A stretch of 64,000 nt of DNA, from NCBI RefSeq assembly GCF_001190945.1, contig NZ_CP011112.1:2046001-2110000 (forward strand). The letters run 5' to 3'. Every line of letters starts with the position of its first letter. Positions within the stretch are counted from its first letter, which is position 1. This DNA is from Luteipulveratus mongoliensis (lineage in GTDB: Bacteria; Actinomycetota; Actinomycetes; Actinomycetales; Dermatophilaceae). Of this stretch, positions 54,281-64,000 are shown piece after piece. A program made the translations under genes and the position numbers. The notes beneath the pieces were generated by a model, which ran no database searches, had not been told where the DNA came from, and saw nothing but the letters and a program-made list of their open reading frames with translations.

Positions 54281-55392
54281 ACCTCCGGCCCGAGATCGTC
54301 GCCCTGCCCAAGGTGCTGCTGCACGATCACCTCGACGGCGGCGTACGCCCGCAGACGGTCATCGACCTGGCGCGGGACAGTGGGTACGACGGTCTGCCGG
54401 CCACCGATGCAGAGTCACTCGGCGAGTGGTTCCGTGACAGCGCCGACTCCGGTTCCCTGGTGCGTTATCTCGAGACGTTCGACCAGACCGTCGGGGTCAT
54501 GCAGACTGTCGAGGCGCTGCACCGCGTCGCGTCCGAGTGCGCGCAGGACCTGGCCGCGGACGGGGTCGTCTACGCCGAGGTCCGCTACGCGCCCGAGCAG
54601 CACCTGGCTGAGGGACTGGAGCTCGAAGAGGTTGTCGAGGCGGTCAACGCCGGCTTCCGTGAGGGCGAGCGCCTGGCTGCCGAGGCGGGCCACCCGATCC
54701 TCGTCACTGCGCTGCTGACCGCCATGCGGCACGCGGCGAAGAGCACCGAGATCGCCGAGCTCGTGGTGCGCTACCGCGACGACGGCGTCAGCGGATTCGA
54801 CATCGCGGGTGCCGAGGCCGGTTTCCCGCCCACCCGTCACCTCGACGCGTTCGAGTACCTCCGCCGCGAGAACGCCCACTTCACCATTCACGCCGGCGAG
54901 GCGTTCGGGCTGCCGAGCATCTGGGAGGCCATCCAGTGGTGCGGCGCCGAGCGGCTCGGACACGGTGTGCGCATCGTGGACGACATGTTCGTGGACGAGC
55001 AGTCGCTCGCCGACATCGCAGACCCGGGCCAGCTCGAGCCGGAGGCTGTACGCCTGGGCCGGCTGGCCGCGTACGTCCGGGACACGCGCATCCCACTCGA
55101 GATGTGTCCGTCCTCCAATATCCAGACTGGAGCCGCGAGTTCCGTTGCGGCACACCCGATCTCGCTGCTCAAGCAGCTGCGGTTCCGGGTCACGGTCAAC
55201 ACCGACAACCGGCTGATGAGCGGTACGTCGATGTCCCGCGAGATGCAGCTCCTGGTCGACGAGGCCGGGTGGACGATCGACGACCTGCGCTGGGTGACGA
55301 TCAACGCGATGAAGTCGGCGTTCATCCCGTTCGATGAGCGGCTGGCGCTGATCGACAACGTGATCAAGCCGGGCTACGCCGCCGCGACCTGA
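54277..55392 (+). CDS. add: Adenosine deaminase
   Basis: This 371-residue zinc enzyme converts adenosine and deoxyadenosine to inosine and deoxyinosine. Zinc ligands His16 and His18 are in [19 protein letters not shown] contains the third His and catalytic Glu, [11 protein letters not shown] is typical of the family, and [11 protein letters not shown] has the last Asp pair. Together with the BMP transporter it would process imported purine nucleosides. ATG overlaps the cupin stop. Confidence 0.95.
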   Translation: MNLRPEIVALPKVLLHDHLDGGVRPQTVIDLARDSGYDGLPATDAESLGEWFRDSADSGSLVRYLETFDQTVGVMQTVEALHRVASECAQDLAADGVVYAEVRYAPEQHLAEGLELEEVVEAVNAGFREGERLAAEAGHPILVTALLTAMRHAAKSTEIAELVVRYRDDGVSGFDIAGAEAGFPPTRHLDAFEYLRRENAHFTIHAGEAFGLPSIWEAIQWCGAERLGHGVRIVDDMFVDEQSLADIADPGQLEPEAVRLGRLAAYVRDTRIPLEMCPSSNIQTGAASSVAAHPISLLKQLRFRVTVNTDNRLMSGTSMSREMQLLVDEAGWTIDDLRWVTINAMKSAFIPFDERLALIDNVIKPGYAAAT

Positions 55393-55400
55393 GCTCCGCC

Positions 55401-56237
55401 TCAGGGACGATCGGGCGGCAGGAGGCGGCGGCGTACGGCCTCCTCGCGACCGAGGCGCGCGGTGTCCCGGCGACGGCGCTCGGCGAGCACCGCGGCCAGC
55501 ACTGCTTCCGCGGGCGTCCCGGCGGGCGGCGGCGGTGAGACGAGCGGCAGCGCCTGCGCGAGGAGCCCCTGGCCGACCGACTGCCTCGCCGGTGGCGTGA
55601 GCATTGCTGATCGCTGCAGGAACTGGCGGATGCCGAGGGCGAGGCCGTCGGGGAGCGTCGCGATGTCGGCGCGCTCGGCCCAGCCGGCGAGGGCGTACGG
55701 CATCAGCGGTGGCGGGCCGAGCTTGATGTGGGTGGCCTCGCGAACGACGTAGGTGCCAGCGGCAAGGTCGCCGAGTCGGCGGGCTCGGGTGGTGCTCATC
55801 GCAGCCAGCGCGGCAGGCGCGCCGCTGAACAGGTAGAGCTCGACGAAGCCGACCAGGCTGCGGGTCAGCGCGTGCCGGAAGACGATCGGTCCGCCGTCGT
55901 CGCGCACGGTGCGCAGACGGAAGGCCAGCTTGCCGAGGCTGCGACCGCGGGTCAGCGTCTCGACGGTGACCGGAACGGCGACGGTCCACACGATGACGTC
56001 GAGCAGGAAGAGCGTCTGGATGTTGGCACTGCTGGTCTCGAACACCAGGGTGACCATGGCCCACAGCGTCAGCAGCAGCCCCGTGACGTTGGTGAGGACA
56101 TCGATCGCGCCCGAGCCAAGGCGTCCCGGCAGGCTCGCCGGTGGGATCTCCAGGAGCACGGCCTCACCGGTGATCAGCTCGTCCCGCTCCATGCCGCGCA
56201 GCGCGCGCGGAGTCTGGGTGGTCGGCTGATCGGTCAC
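55401..56237 (-). CDS. RDD-family membrane protein
   Basis: This 278-residue protein has an RDD core with three to four hydrophobic segments (about residues 40-62, 70-90, 130-150). RGRSLGKLAFRLRTV is the family's conserved loop. A long cytosolic C-terminal part rich in Arg and Ala follows. GTG 56237 is six bases after a minus-strand TACGCT box (56244-56249), so the transcript is probably leaderless. It is divergent from the SpoIIM gene through a 33-bp gap. Some RDD proteins are ion antiporters; others have no known role. Confidence 0.8.
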   Translation of the reverse strand: MTDQPTTQTPRALRGMERDELITGEAVLLEIPPASLPGRLGSGAIDVLTNVTGLLLTLWAMVTLVFETSSANIQTLFLLDVIVWTVAVPVTVETLTRGRSLGKLAFRLRTVRDDGGPIVFRHALTRSLVGFVELYLFSGAPAALAAMSTTRARRLGDLAAGTYVVREATHIKLGPPPLMPYALAGWAERADIATLPDGLALGIRQFLQRSAMLTPPARQSVGQGLLAQALPLVSPPPPAGTPAEAVLAAVLAERRRRDTARLGREEAVRRRLLPPDRP

Positions 56238-56270
56238 GGGGTCAGCGTACGTACACCTAGTCTGGTGCGC
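56238..56270. promoter_or_regulatory. 33-bp divergent promoter for the RDD and SpoIIM genes
   Basis: On the minus strand TACGCT (56244-56249) ends six bases before GTG 56237. On the plus strand TAGTCT (56258-56263) ends seven bases before GTG 56271. Both genes lack SD sequences, so the gap seems to hold two back-to-back leaderless promoters. Confidence 0.55.
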
Positions 56271-57266
56271 GTGGACCTGGATGCCTTCGTCGCGGCTCAC
56301 CAGCCCGAGTGGGACCGCCTCAAGGCCCTCTCGCGCCAGCGGCAGCTGTCGGGGGCGGAGTCCGATGAGCTGCTGGACCTCTATCAGCGCACGGCCACCC
56401 ATCTGTCCATCGTGCGTTCGAGTGCCCCGGATCCCTCTGTGGTGCAGTACCTCTCGACGCTCCTGTCACGTACGCGGCAACGGACGTCGGGTACGCGGAC
56501 GGCCGGCTGGGCGGACATCGGCCGGTTCTTCACCGACACCTTCCCGGCGATGCTCTACCGCACGCGGCGGTGGTGGCTCGCGGTCATGGTGGTCAACGTC
56601 GTGGTGGCCTTCGCGATCGGGATCTGGGTCGCGCACAATCCGTCAGTGCAGACCGGCTTCATCCCGCCCGAGCGGCTCGACGAGCTGGTCAACCACGACT
56701 TCGAGGGCTACTACTCGGAGTTCGCGGCGCAGGACTTCGCGGCGAGGGTGTGGACCAACAACGTGTGGGTCGCCGCCCAGTGCATCGCGATGGGTGTGCT
56801 CGGCTTCCCGGTGATCTATCTGCTCTGGCAGAACGTCGTCAACGTGGGAGTCATGGGCGGAATCCTGTGGGCGAACGACCGCGGCTCGTTGTTCTTCGGG
56901 CTGATCCTGCCGCACGGAATGCTTGAGCTGACAGCGGTATTCGTGGCTGCCGGTGTGGGTTTGAAGATCTTCTGGTCGTGGGTGGTTCCCGGTCCGCAGA
57001 CTCGCATGCAGTCACTCGCGAGCCAGGCTCGGGCGAGCGTCGCGGTCGCGCTGGGACTCATCGTCGTGCTGCTCGTGACGGGCATCATCGAGGCGTTCGT
57101 GACCCCGTCGGGGCTGCCGACGTGGGCGCGGATCGGCATCGGTCTGGTCGCCGAGATCGCGTTCTTCGTCTACGTCTTCACGCTCGGCCGGTGGGCTGTG
57201 GCACGAGGCGAGACTGGTGACATCGCCGACCGCGACCGAGGCGACGTCCTCCCCGCAGCCGCCTGA
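56271..57266 (+). CDS. Stage II sporulation protein M (SpoIIM) family membrane protein
   Basis: This 331-residue membrane protein has a cytosolic helical N-terminus (LDAFVAAHQPEWDRLKAL). Six or so hydrophobic helices follow from about residue 105 onward. The GLILPHGMLELTAVFVAAG segment contains the H-G-x-x-E motif that defines the family. In non-sporulating actinobacteria it sits with RDD, DUF58 and MoxR genes, as here, and its job is unknown. Confidence 0.88.
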   Translation: MDLDAFVAAHQPEWDRLKALSRQRQLSGAESDELLDLYQRTATHLSIVRSSAPDPSVVQYLSTLLSRTRQRTSGTRTAGWADIGRFFTDTFPAMLYRTRRWWLAVMVVNVVVAFAIGIWVAHNPSVQTGFIPPERLDELVNHDFEGYYSEFAAQDFAARVWTNNVWVAAQCIAMGVLGFPVIYLLWQNVVNVGVMGGILWANDRGSLFFGLILPHGMLELTAVFVAAGVGLKIFWSWVVPGPQTRMQSLASQARASVAVALGLIVVLLVTGIIEAFVTPSGLPTWARIGIGLVAEIAFFVYVFTLGRWAVARGETGDIADRDRGDVLPAAA

Positions 57267-57269
57267 CGA

Positions 57270-58564
57270 TCACAACAGGCCTTGGGACTTGAGGAGGAGG
57301 TAGTGGTCGGCCAGACGTACGGGGAGGGTCTCCGGGTCGGCGTCGATCACAGTCACGCCCAGTCGTGAGAGCGCCTCGGACGTGCGCTCCTTGAGGGCCA
57401 GCGAGCGCTCGGCGGCAGCGGCGTCGTACGCCTGGGCCGAGTCCTCGCGCGCGTCCGCCATGGCGTTGACGGCGGCGTCCGCCACCGACGCGACCACGAC
57501 GCGGTGGTGCTGCACGAGGCTCGGCAGCACCGGCAGCAGGCCTTCTTCGAGTGCCGCGGGCTCGAGTGGCGTGAGCAGGACGACCAGTGCGCGCCGCCGC
57601 GAGAGTGAGTTGACCGCTCCGGCCAGTCGCGACCAGCTCGCCTCGACGAGGGCTGGCTCGAGCGGCGCCATTCCCGTGACGAGCTCGTGCAGCAGCTGGT
57701 TGCGGTCGCTCACCAAGGTGATGCGGGTGTGGATGCGCCGGTCGCCGGCCAGCAGCTGTACGCGATCGCCGGCTCGCGATGCGAGTGCGGCGAGCAGGAG
57801 TGCTGCGTCCATCGCGGCGTCGAGTCGGGGGATGTCACCGACGCGACCCGCGCTGGTGCGAGAAGTGTCCAGCAGCAACACAATTCGTCGATCTCGCTCG
57901 GGTTGCCAGGTGCGTACGACGAGGTGCTGGCGACGAGCGGTTGCGCGCCAGTCGATGCTGCGCACGTCGTCGCCCTCGACGTAGTCGCGCAGTGAGTCGA
58001 ACTCGGTGCCCTGCCCGCGGGTTCGCACCGCCGAGCGGCCGTCGATCTGGCGCAGCATCGCGAGCCGGCTCGGCAGGTGACGGCGGGAGTGGAAGGGCGG
58101 GAGGGAGCGTACGAAGCCGGGCACCGGGAGCGAACGCTGCCGCGCGGCCACGCCCAGCGGACCGAAGCTGCGCACCGTGACGAGGTCGGCCTTGCGGTCG
58201 CCCCGGCGGGTCGGTCGCAAGGCCGTCGTCACCCGGCGCTGCTCACCACCCGGCAGGTCGAGGGAGTGTCGCTCGCCGGTGGCACCGGCCGACGGCTGCC
58301 AGGCGTCACGGACGAGTGCGCGCAGCCGGCGGCGGCCGAGGTTGCGCACGGTCAGGGTCGAGTCGGTGGCCTCGCCCAACCGGACCTGAGGGTCTGCGGA
58401 GCGCGCGATCTGCAAGCGCCGCGGACTGACCGCCAGCGCCAGATCGAGGGCGATCGCGGCCAGCACGACGAGCGACCAGAGCAGCACCGTGCGTCCGGAT
58501 GGCCACAGAGCCACCGGCACGATGCCGAACGCGGTCAGCAGGACCGCTCTGGTCGTCAGGGCCA

Positions 58565-58565
<1 letters not shown>
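57270..58565 (-). CDS. DUF58 / vWA-like domain protein
   Basis: This 431-residue protein has two N-terminal membrane helices (about 5-45), an immunoglobulin-like middle, and the DUF58 core GTEFDSLRDYVEGDD, then IDWRATARR. A von Willebrand-A type region (RRIVLLLDTSRTSAG) follows, with the D-x-S of the metal site. DUF58 proteins are partners of MoxR ATPases, whose gene overlaps upstream (TGATG). The pair may remodel or insert a cofactor in a client complex; no client is identified here. Confidence 0.9.
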
Positions 58566-59571
<1,006 letters not shown>

Positions 59572-59575
<4 letters not shown>

Positions 59576-60771
59576 CGGTGTCGGACCTCTTTCTCGAGTT
59601 GGCGGAGCTGTTGAGCGAGCTGGGTGAGCCCGGCATCGTCGGTGGGTACGGCGGTGAAGAGCAGGGTGTGGACATCCATGGGCGCCCGGCCGGTCGCGCC
59701 GGCCACGGCGTCGACCAACGCGGCTGGGGACGATCCGGGCGGCACGCCGAGGTAGCGGGACACCCGGCGTCGGGTGCCCGACCGCAGCACCGTCGCAGCA
59801 CGCTCACGGTCGCCGGCCTTGCGGTAGAGCTGGCCGCGGCTCTCGGTCGTCTCGCTGGCCCGGACGACGACAGGCAACGGCTCCTGGACGAGGCGCCCGA
59901 GCCGGCGCCCACGCGACACCATCAGGACCAGGACGGACAGCGCCAGCACGACGCCAACCGGAGTCATCCACTTGGGCCAGACCGGATCCTTGGCATCGAC
60001 CAGATCGACGTCGCGCGGGCTCACGCTCCACCACACCAGGCGTGAGGAGTGGCCCAGCGCGCGTAGTCCGAGGGCGGCATGGCCGGCGTCGCGTACGTCG
60101 CTGTTGCGGATGGGTGCGGTGCTGCCGAGCAGCACGATCTCCGGCCGGTCAGCCGTGGCCGGGAGCACAGCCAGGTAGCCGCCGCGGTCGCCGCCCTGCC
60201 CGAAGCCGCCACCGGGCGGGAAGCAGGTCTGCACCCCGCTGCCGTCAGCCGGGTCGTAGCGTTCGCTGCCGTCGGTGATGGTGAGGCCGCGTGCGATGGG
60301 CACGTCGCAGCGGGCGGGAGTATCGCGGGGGAAGCCGGCGCCGCGGCGTGAGATGGGAGCGTCGAGAGCACGCAGCGCGCGATCACCCGGGGTCACCAGG
60401 ATGATCCGGTCTGCGGATCGTGTCTGCTCGAAGAACGCCTTCCACATGGCCAGCGTCATCACCTCGCCACGAGTGACGACGACGGACGTGCCAGCGCCGA
60501 TGGTGCTGTCGCGCAACGCTTCTCGGCTGCGCACGGGATGGACGCTGACGCCTTGGTCACTGAGCACGCGTGCCATCGCCTGGCCGCCAGGGGGCTGTGG
60601 GTTGTCCGGATCGAGTGGTGCTCCGGAGGAACGGCTGCCGAGCAGGAGCAGCGCAGCGACGCCCGACACGATCAGCGCGGCTACCGCCGCCAGGACGATC
60701 CGGCCGACCGGCCGACGCCGACGGGTCGAAGGCTCGGCTGCAGTCGGTGCGGAGGTAGTCACCGCTGTCAT
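59572..60771 (-). CDS. DUF4350-domain membrane protein
   Basis: This 399-residue protein has a membrane helix at about 27-47, then an extracytoplasmic region in which SGAPLDPDNPQPPGGQAMAR and VSVHPVRSREAL are typical of DUF4350. A second helix is at about 262-284, with a cytosolic tail after it. The ATG at 60771 overlaps the stop of the DUF4129 gene (ATGA), which decides it against GTG 60780. It is always near MoxR/DUF58 in actinobacteria; no activity is known. Confidence 0.85.
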
Positions 60772-61454
60772 GGAGCCCACCGCCCGGGAGCGACGAGGGA
60801 GTCATCGACACCGTCTCCGACGTGCTGCGGTCGAGTGTGCTGTACGCGGTCATCGAGCTCGCGCATCCGCGCAGATCCCGCGCCATCGGCCGTGCGGCCG
60901 CCGTAACGCACCTCGTCGAACGCATGCCCGGCCGTCTGCAAGGCTGCGACCTCGGCAGGGAAGTAGGCGCCGAGCGCCCGGGCCAGCTCGTGCGCCGTGC
61001 CGCCGGGTCGGTCGTCCAGCAGGGCGCGTTCCTCGCCGGCCCGGACGATCGCGCGGAACCAGTCGAGCAGCGCGGCGGAGTGGTCACCGGCCTGGTCGGC
61101 CGTCTTCGCGCGTTGTCGGTAGTCCGCGGCGCTCAGCCCGGTCTCTTCGAGGACTGCCGTCTCGGCGGCCGCAGCCCGAGCCCGACGGCCCGCGCGGACT
61201 CGGGTGACGGCGTACGCGATGGTTGCGACGAGGGCGATCACGCCCACCAGGAGCACGATCTTGCCGATGCCACTGGCGCCGGAGAGGGCAGCCTTCGAGA
61301 TCTGCTCATTGATCCAGTCGTTGAGCCGGTCCAGCAGTGACTTGTGCTCGCCGTAGGGCAGCTTGCGCAGCTCGTCACGCAGCAGCCCACGCCCCTGCTC
61401 AGCGGACGGATCGAGCGGCGGGTCGGCAGGCAGCTGCACCAGTCGGGCGAGCAC
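60768..61454 (-). CDS. DUF4129-domain membrane protein
   Basis: This 228-residue protein has one membrane helix (about 66-86). A short N-terminal part (PPLDPSAEQGRGLLRDELRK) precedes it, and a cytosolic helical domain with YRQRAKTADQAGDHSAALLD and TAHELARALG follows, as in DUF4129 proteins. GTG 61454 lies seven bases from the stop of the upstream gene. It is part of the MoxR operon. Confidence 0.85.
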   Translation of the reverse strand: MLARLVQLPADPPLDPSAEQGRGLLRDELRKLPYGEHKSLLDRLNDWINEQISKAALSGASGIGKIVLLVGVIALVATIAYAVTRVRAGRRARAAAAETAVLEETGLSAADYRQRAKTADQAGDHSAALLDWFRAIVRAGEERALLDDRPGGTAHELARALGAYFPAEVAALQTAGHAFDEVRYGGRTADGAGSARMRELDDRVQHTRPQHVGDGVDDSLVAPGRWAP

Positions 61455-61460
61455 CGTCGA

Positions 61461-62582
61461 TCAGCCGCTCTGCTGCTGGGCGGCCGCGATCAGCGTGACG
61501 TCGAGGGCCTCCTTGCGGATGCGCTGGTCGAGGTAGAGCAGTCCCGTGACACCGGCGATGAACGGCGCGGTGAAGGTGCTGACGACCAGGCTGACCAGCT
61601 GCATGCCGACCAAGAAGCCGACCGAGGGGAGAGCCTCGGGGTCGGACAAGTTCTGGAAGCCCAGCAGCAGAGCGAACGGTGCGATCACGATGGAGGACAG
61701 CACGCCGGCCGCGAGCTGAGCCAGCAGCGAGATGCCGAACACCCGCCACCACTGGCCCTGGGTCAGCGCCCACGAGCGCTTGAGCGCCTTGATCGGGCCT
61801 TGCTTCTCCAGCACCACGCACGCGCTCGCGAACGACCACTTCACCCAGACGAAGATCATCAGCACGACCGCGCCGAGACCCCCGACCACGGCGATGAGGA
61901 TGCCGAAGCCCTCACTGAGACCGACGCCGACCAGGACTGCGACCAGGACGAGCAGTCCCACGCCACCGATCAGCATCAGGAAGATCAGCAGGTTGAGCCC
62001 GATCAGCGCCCACAGACGGCCCTTGACCTTGGCCCAGGCGCCGCCGATGGACATGCGACGGCCCAGCACCGCATCCGCGAGCACGACGGTGAGCATGCCG
62101 GTCAGCGCAATGCCGCCGATGGCTTGCAGCACCGACGAGCCCTGCTGGCTCGTAAGGGTCATCGCCTCGCGGACGCCCTCGTTGTCACCGGGGTCGACCT
62201 GGTTGAGCCCGAGCACCAGCGCGATCGCCGGCAGCGTGAAGATCAGGGACACCAGGAACGCCAGGCCCAGAGTCGCGCCCGGGTTGCCCCGCATCGTGCG
62301 GACCGATCCCTCGAAGATGTCGCCGAGGGAGAGCGCGCGCAGCGGGATCACACCTGGCTTGGCGGCCATGGGCGTCCACCCGCCGACGGGCGGCCCGGCG
62401 TAGGGCTGGCCCTGGTTGTACTGCGGGCTGCCGTAGGACTGACCGCTCTGGCCCGGCGGAGGCGGGAAGCCAGGACCAGGGGGCGGGGCGCCGTACGACG
62501 GCTGCTGGCTCGGGTCGTACGTCGGCTGACTCTGCCCGGTCGGCTCAGGATCGCCCGACGGGCTGGTCCAGTCGTTGGTCAC
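61461..62582 (-). CDS. Multi-pass membrane protein (GPDP-membrane-domain-like)
   Basis: This 373-residue protein has a Pro/Gln/Gly/Tyr-rich cytosolic N-terminus (to about 75). LRALSLGDIFEGSVRTMRGN is the opening of a family annotated as glycerophosphoryl-diester phosphodiesterase membrane domain. Six or so hydrophobic helices follow. It contains no phosphodiesterase active site. GTG 62582 has GGGGGA upstream; GTG 62594 is the alternative. It is the first gene of the MoxR operon. Confidence 0.78.
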   Translation of the reverse strand: MTNDWTSPSGDPEPTGQSQPTYDPSQQPSYGAPPPGPGFPPPPGQSGQSYGSPQYNQGQPYAGPPVGGWTPMAAKPGVIPLRALSLGDIFEGSVRTMRGNPGATLGLAFLVSLIFTLPAIALVLGLNQVDPGDNEGVREAMTLTSQQGSSVLQAIGGIALTGMLTVVLADAVLGRRMSIGGAWAKVKGRLWALIGLNLLIFLMLIGGVGLLVLVAVLVGVGLSEGFGILIAVVGGLGAVVLMIFVWVKWSFASACVVLEKQGPIKALKRSWALTQGQWWRVFGISLLAQLAAGVLSSIVIAPFALLLGFQNLSDPEALPSVGFLVGMQLVSLVVSTFTAPFIAGVTGLLYLDQRIRKEALDVTLIAAAQQQSG

Positions 62583-62621
62583 GGCGTCCCCCACGTCAGC
62601 TGGCTCGGTCTGTCGATGACC

Positions 62622-63239
62622 CTAGCTGTTGATCCCGGCGCACCGCCGAGCGTCCGCCTCGGCCTGTGGAGGAGTCATCGGGCGGGCGCCGAGCGCGGCC
62701 TGCTCGGTGATGATTCGTGGCTCGGCGCCACACAGCCGCAGACCGCGGCGCAGCAGCACGAGCGGCGGCTTGCGGTGCTCGGCCAGGTCGCGCAGGAATC
62801 GTCGCGCGAAGGTGAGCCAGCGGTTCTGTCGGATGCAGTACGCCGCGCCCAGGAGTCCTCGTTCGCGCAGCGGGGCGGCAGCGTGCGCCGCGAAGATGCC
62901 CTCGGCCACGATGACCGGCGCATCATGGGCGCTGACGGTGGCGCGCCCGGTCACCCGCGACGTCGAGATGTCATAGATCGGCACGTCGACCGAGCCGGTG
63001 CGGCACAGCCCGTCCAGCGCATCGACGGCGCTGTCGAGGTCGAAGGAGTCGAGGTGGTCCCAGTCGGGCAGCCCCTTCTCGATCATGGGCAGGCTCGGGT
63101 CGTGGCCGTCCTTGTAGAAGTCGTCCAGCCGGACGACGGGCCACCCATGCTGGTCGGACAGTCGCCGGGCCAGCCGAGTCTTGCCCGCACCGCTGGGGCC
63201 CGACAGCAGAATGACCTGCCGGGCGGGTCGCTCGGTCAC
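62622..63239 (-). CDS. Uridine-kinase-like P-loop ATPase
   Basis: This 205-residue kinase has Walker A GPSGAGKT (14-21) and VVRLDDFYKDG, which in uridine kinases holds the catalytic Asp and Tyr. DWDHLDSFDLDS is a PDAFD-like region, followed by PIYDISTSR. VIVAEGIFA is the Walker B-like strand. The match to uridine/cytidine kinase is good up to about residue 130; the rest differs. It could phosphorylate imported nucleosides, but a different small substrate is possible. Confidence 0.8.
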   Translation of the reverse strand: MTERPARQVILLSGPSGAGKTRLARRLSDQHGWPVVRLDDFYKDGHDPSLPMIEKGLPDWDHLDSFDLDSAVDALDGLCRTGSVDVPIYDISTSRVTGRATVSAHDAPVIVAEGIFAAHAAAPLRERGLLGAAYCIRQNRWLTFARRFLRDLAEHRKPPLVLLRRGLRLCGAEPRIITEQAALGARPMTPPQAEADARRCAGINS

Positions 63240-63243
63240 TCAG

Positions 63244-63267
63244 CGGCCTTTGGGCGTGAGAAGGCCG
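63244..63267. terminator. Small hairpin between the ALDH and kinase genes
   Basis: cggcctt (63244-63250) pairs with aaggccg (63261-63267) across ten bases. It lies just upstream of the kinase GTG and downstream of the ALDH stop. Confidence 0.35.
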
Positions 63268-63293
63268 ATGGATGTCTTCGCGAGCTCAGCCAT

Positions 63294-64000
63294 TCATCGA
63301 CCCTTGGGGTGCCAGACCGTCTTGGTCTCGAGGTAGGCCCGGATGCGGGAGAGGTCGGGCTGCTCGGTCCAGTCGGGCTCGACGGCGTCGCCACCAGTGC
63401 CGACCGGGCGCAGCACGCGCTTGAGGTTGTCGGCGGCCTTGACCTCGAGGTCGGCCCAGTCGACGTCGGTCGCATCGGCGGCGCCCGTGAGGTCGATCGC
63501 GTTGACGTCACGGTGCGACGCCAGCCAGGGGGCCAGTTCAGCGGTGCGGCCGGAGATGAGGTTGATGACGCCACCGGGGACGTCCGAGGTCGCGAGCACC
63601 TCACCGAGCGAGATGGCCGGCAGTGGCCGTTGCTCGCTGGTGAGCACGACCACGGTGTTGCCCGTGACCACCGCGGGCGCGATCACGGATACGAGCCCGA
63701 GCAGCGAGCTGCCTTGCGGCGCAAGGATTCCCACGACTCCGGTCGGCTCGGGTGCGGAGATGTCGAAGTAGGGGCCGGCAACCGGGTTGAGGCCGCCCAG
63801 CACTTGGGCGACCTTGTCCGACCACCCGGCGTACCAGAGCCATCGGTCGATCGCCTGGTCGACGACAGCACTCGCGCGCGGCTTGGTCAGACCCTCACTG
63901 GCGGCCACCTCGGCGATGAACTGGTCGCGCCGGCCCTCGAGCACCTCACCGACGCGATAGAGCACCTGGCCACGGTTGTACGCCGTCGCCGTCGCCCAAC
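63294..64000 (-). CDS. Aldehyde-dehydrogenase-family protein lacking the catalytic half (5' end outside window)
   Basis: The frame is open to the window edge, so the true start lies beyond base 64000; 234 residues are visible. They read as the middle of an ALDH N-terminal domain (ATAYNRGQVLYRVGEVLEGR, then PTGVVGILAPQGSSLLGLVS). GGVINLISG and IDLTGAAD stand where FTGS is usual. The protein stops about 50 residues later, where E-L-G-G-K and the catalytic Cys domain should begin, ending in TVWHPKGR. Similar short ALDH paralogues follow full-length ALDH genes in other actinobacteria, from memory. The visible part cannot be an active dehydrogenase. Confidence 0.8.
   Translation of the reverse strand, partial: WATATAYNRGQVLYRVGEVLEGRRDQFIAEVAASEGLTKPRASAVVDQAIDRWLWYAGWSDKVAQVLGGLNPVAGPYFDISAPEPTGVVGILAPQGSSLLGLVSVIAPAVVTGNTVVVLTSEQRPLPAISLGEVLATSDVPGGVINLISGRTAELAPWLASHRDVNAIDLTGAADATDVDWADLEVKAADNLKRVLRPVGTGGDAVEPDWTEQPDLSRIRAYLETKTVWHPKGR

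Overview
The window is high-G+C, gene-dense actinobacterial chromosome. Signs of this are frequent GTG starts, ATGA/GTGA stop-start overlaps, many apparently leaderless genes, a mycobacterial-type succinate dehydrogenase operon, and a MoxR/DUF58/DUF4129/DUF4350 cluster beside SpoIIM and RDD genes. A member of the Micrococcales (Dermacoccaceae or Intrasporangiaceae type) is my best guess, but no rRNA or other taxonomic marker lies in the window. I see no prophage, transposase, CRISPR array, tRNA or rRNA gene.

Layout. 1-1.8 kb: the tail of an ATP-grasp ligase, an Asp/Glu racemase and a small XRE regulator. 1.8-4 kb: a secreted protein, divergent from NADP-isocitrate dehydrogenase (icd), which ends in a good terminator. 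4-23.7 kb: a large surface-polysaccharide locus. It is bounded by two tyrosine-kinase/chain-length proteins and carries a low-molecular-weight phosphatase, a flippase, a polymerase, two glycosyltransferases and a priming phosphoglycosyltransferase. It appears to hold two complete rare-sugar pathways. A WbpA/D/E/B/I-like set would make UDP-ManNAc3NAcA, and a PglF/E/D set would make UDP-N,N'-diacetylbacillosamine. A PqqD-like/nucleotidyltransferase pair sits inside the locus.

24-30.9 kb: mixed housekeeping genes: exonuclease III, HAD phosphatase, S9 peptidase with a SecD-like lipoprotein, a DeoR regulator, trpS and a 2H phosphoesterase. 31-38 kb: two different succinate dehydrogenases in tandem, a mycobacterial Sdh1-like anchor-A-B set and then a B-type sdhCAB set, closed by a 20-bp perfect hairpin. 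38-43.8 kb: a mannosyltransferase-like gene divergent from mannose-1-phosphate guanylyltransferase, then pyrD, a membrane-anchored barnase-type RNase with its barstar, and an M20 amidohydrolase. 44-55.4 kb: nucleoside uptake and salvage. A BMP lipoprotein, ABC ATPase and two permeases import nucleosides, and cdd, deoA and add break them down. Two paralogous lipoproteins, an NlpC/P60 hydrolase, an MmcQ/YjbR protein and a cupin are interspersed. 55.4-62.6 kb: the RDD/SpoIIM/DUF58/MoxR/DUF4350/DUF4129/membrane-protein island. 62.6-64 kb: a uridine-kinase-like ATPase and the end of an aldehyde-dehydrogenase homologue that stops before its catalytic half.

No stretch longer than about 300 bases lacks a gene; the longest gap is 1176-1446. 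All family assignments rest on motifs and recalled family knowledge, not on a database search.
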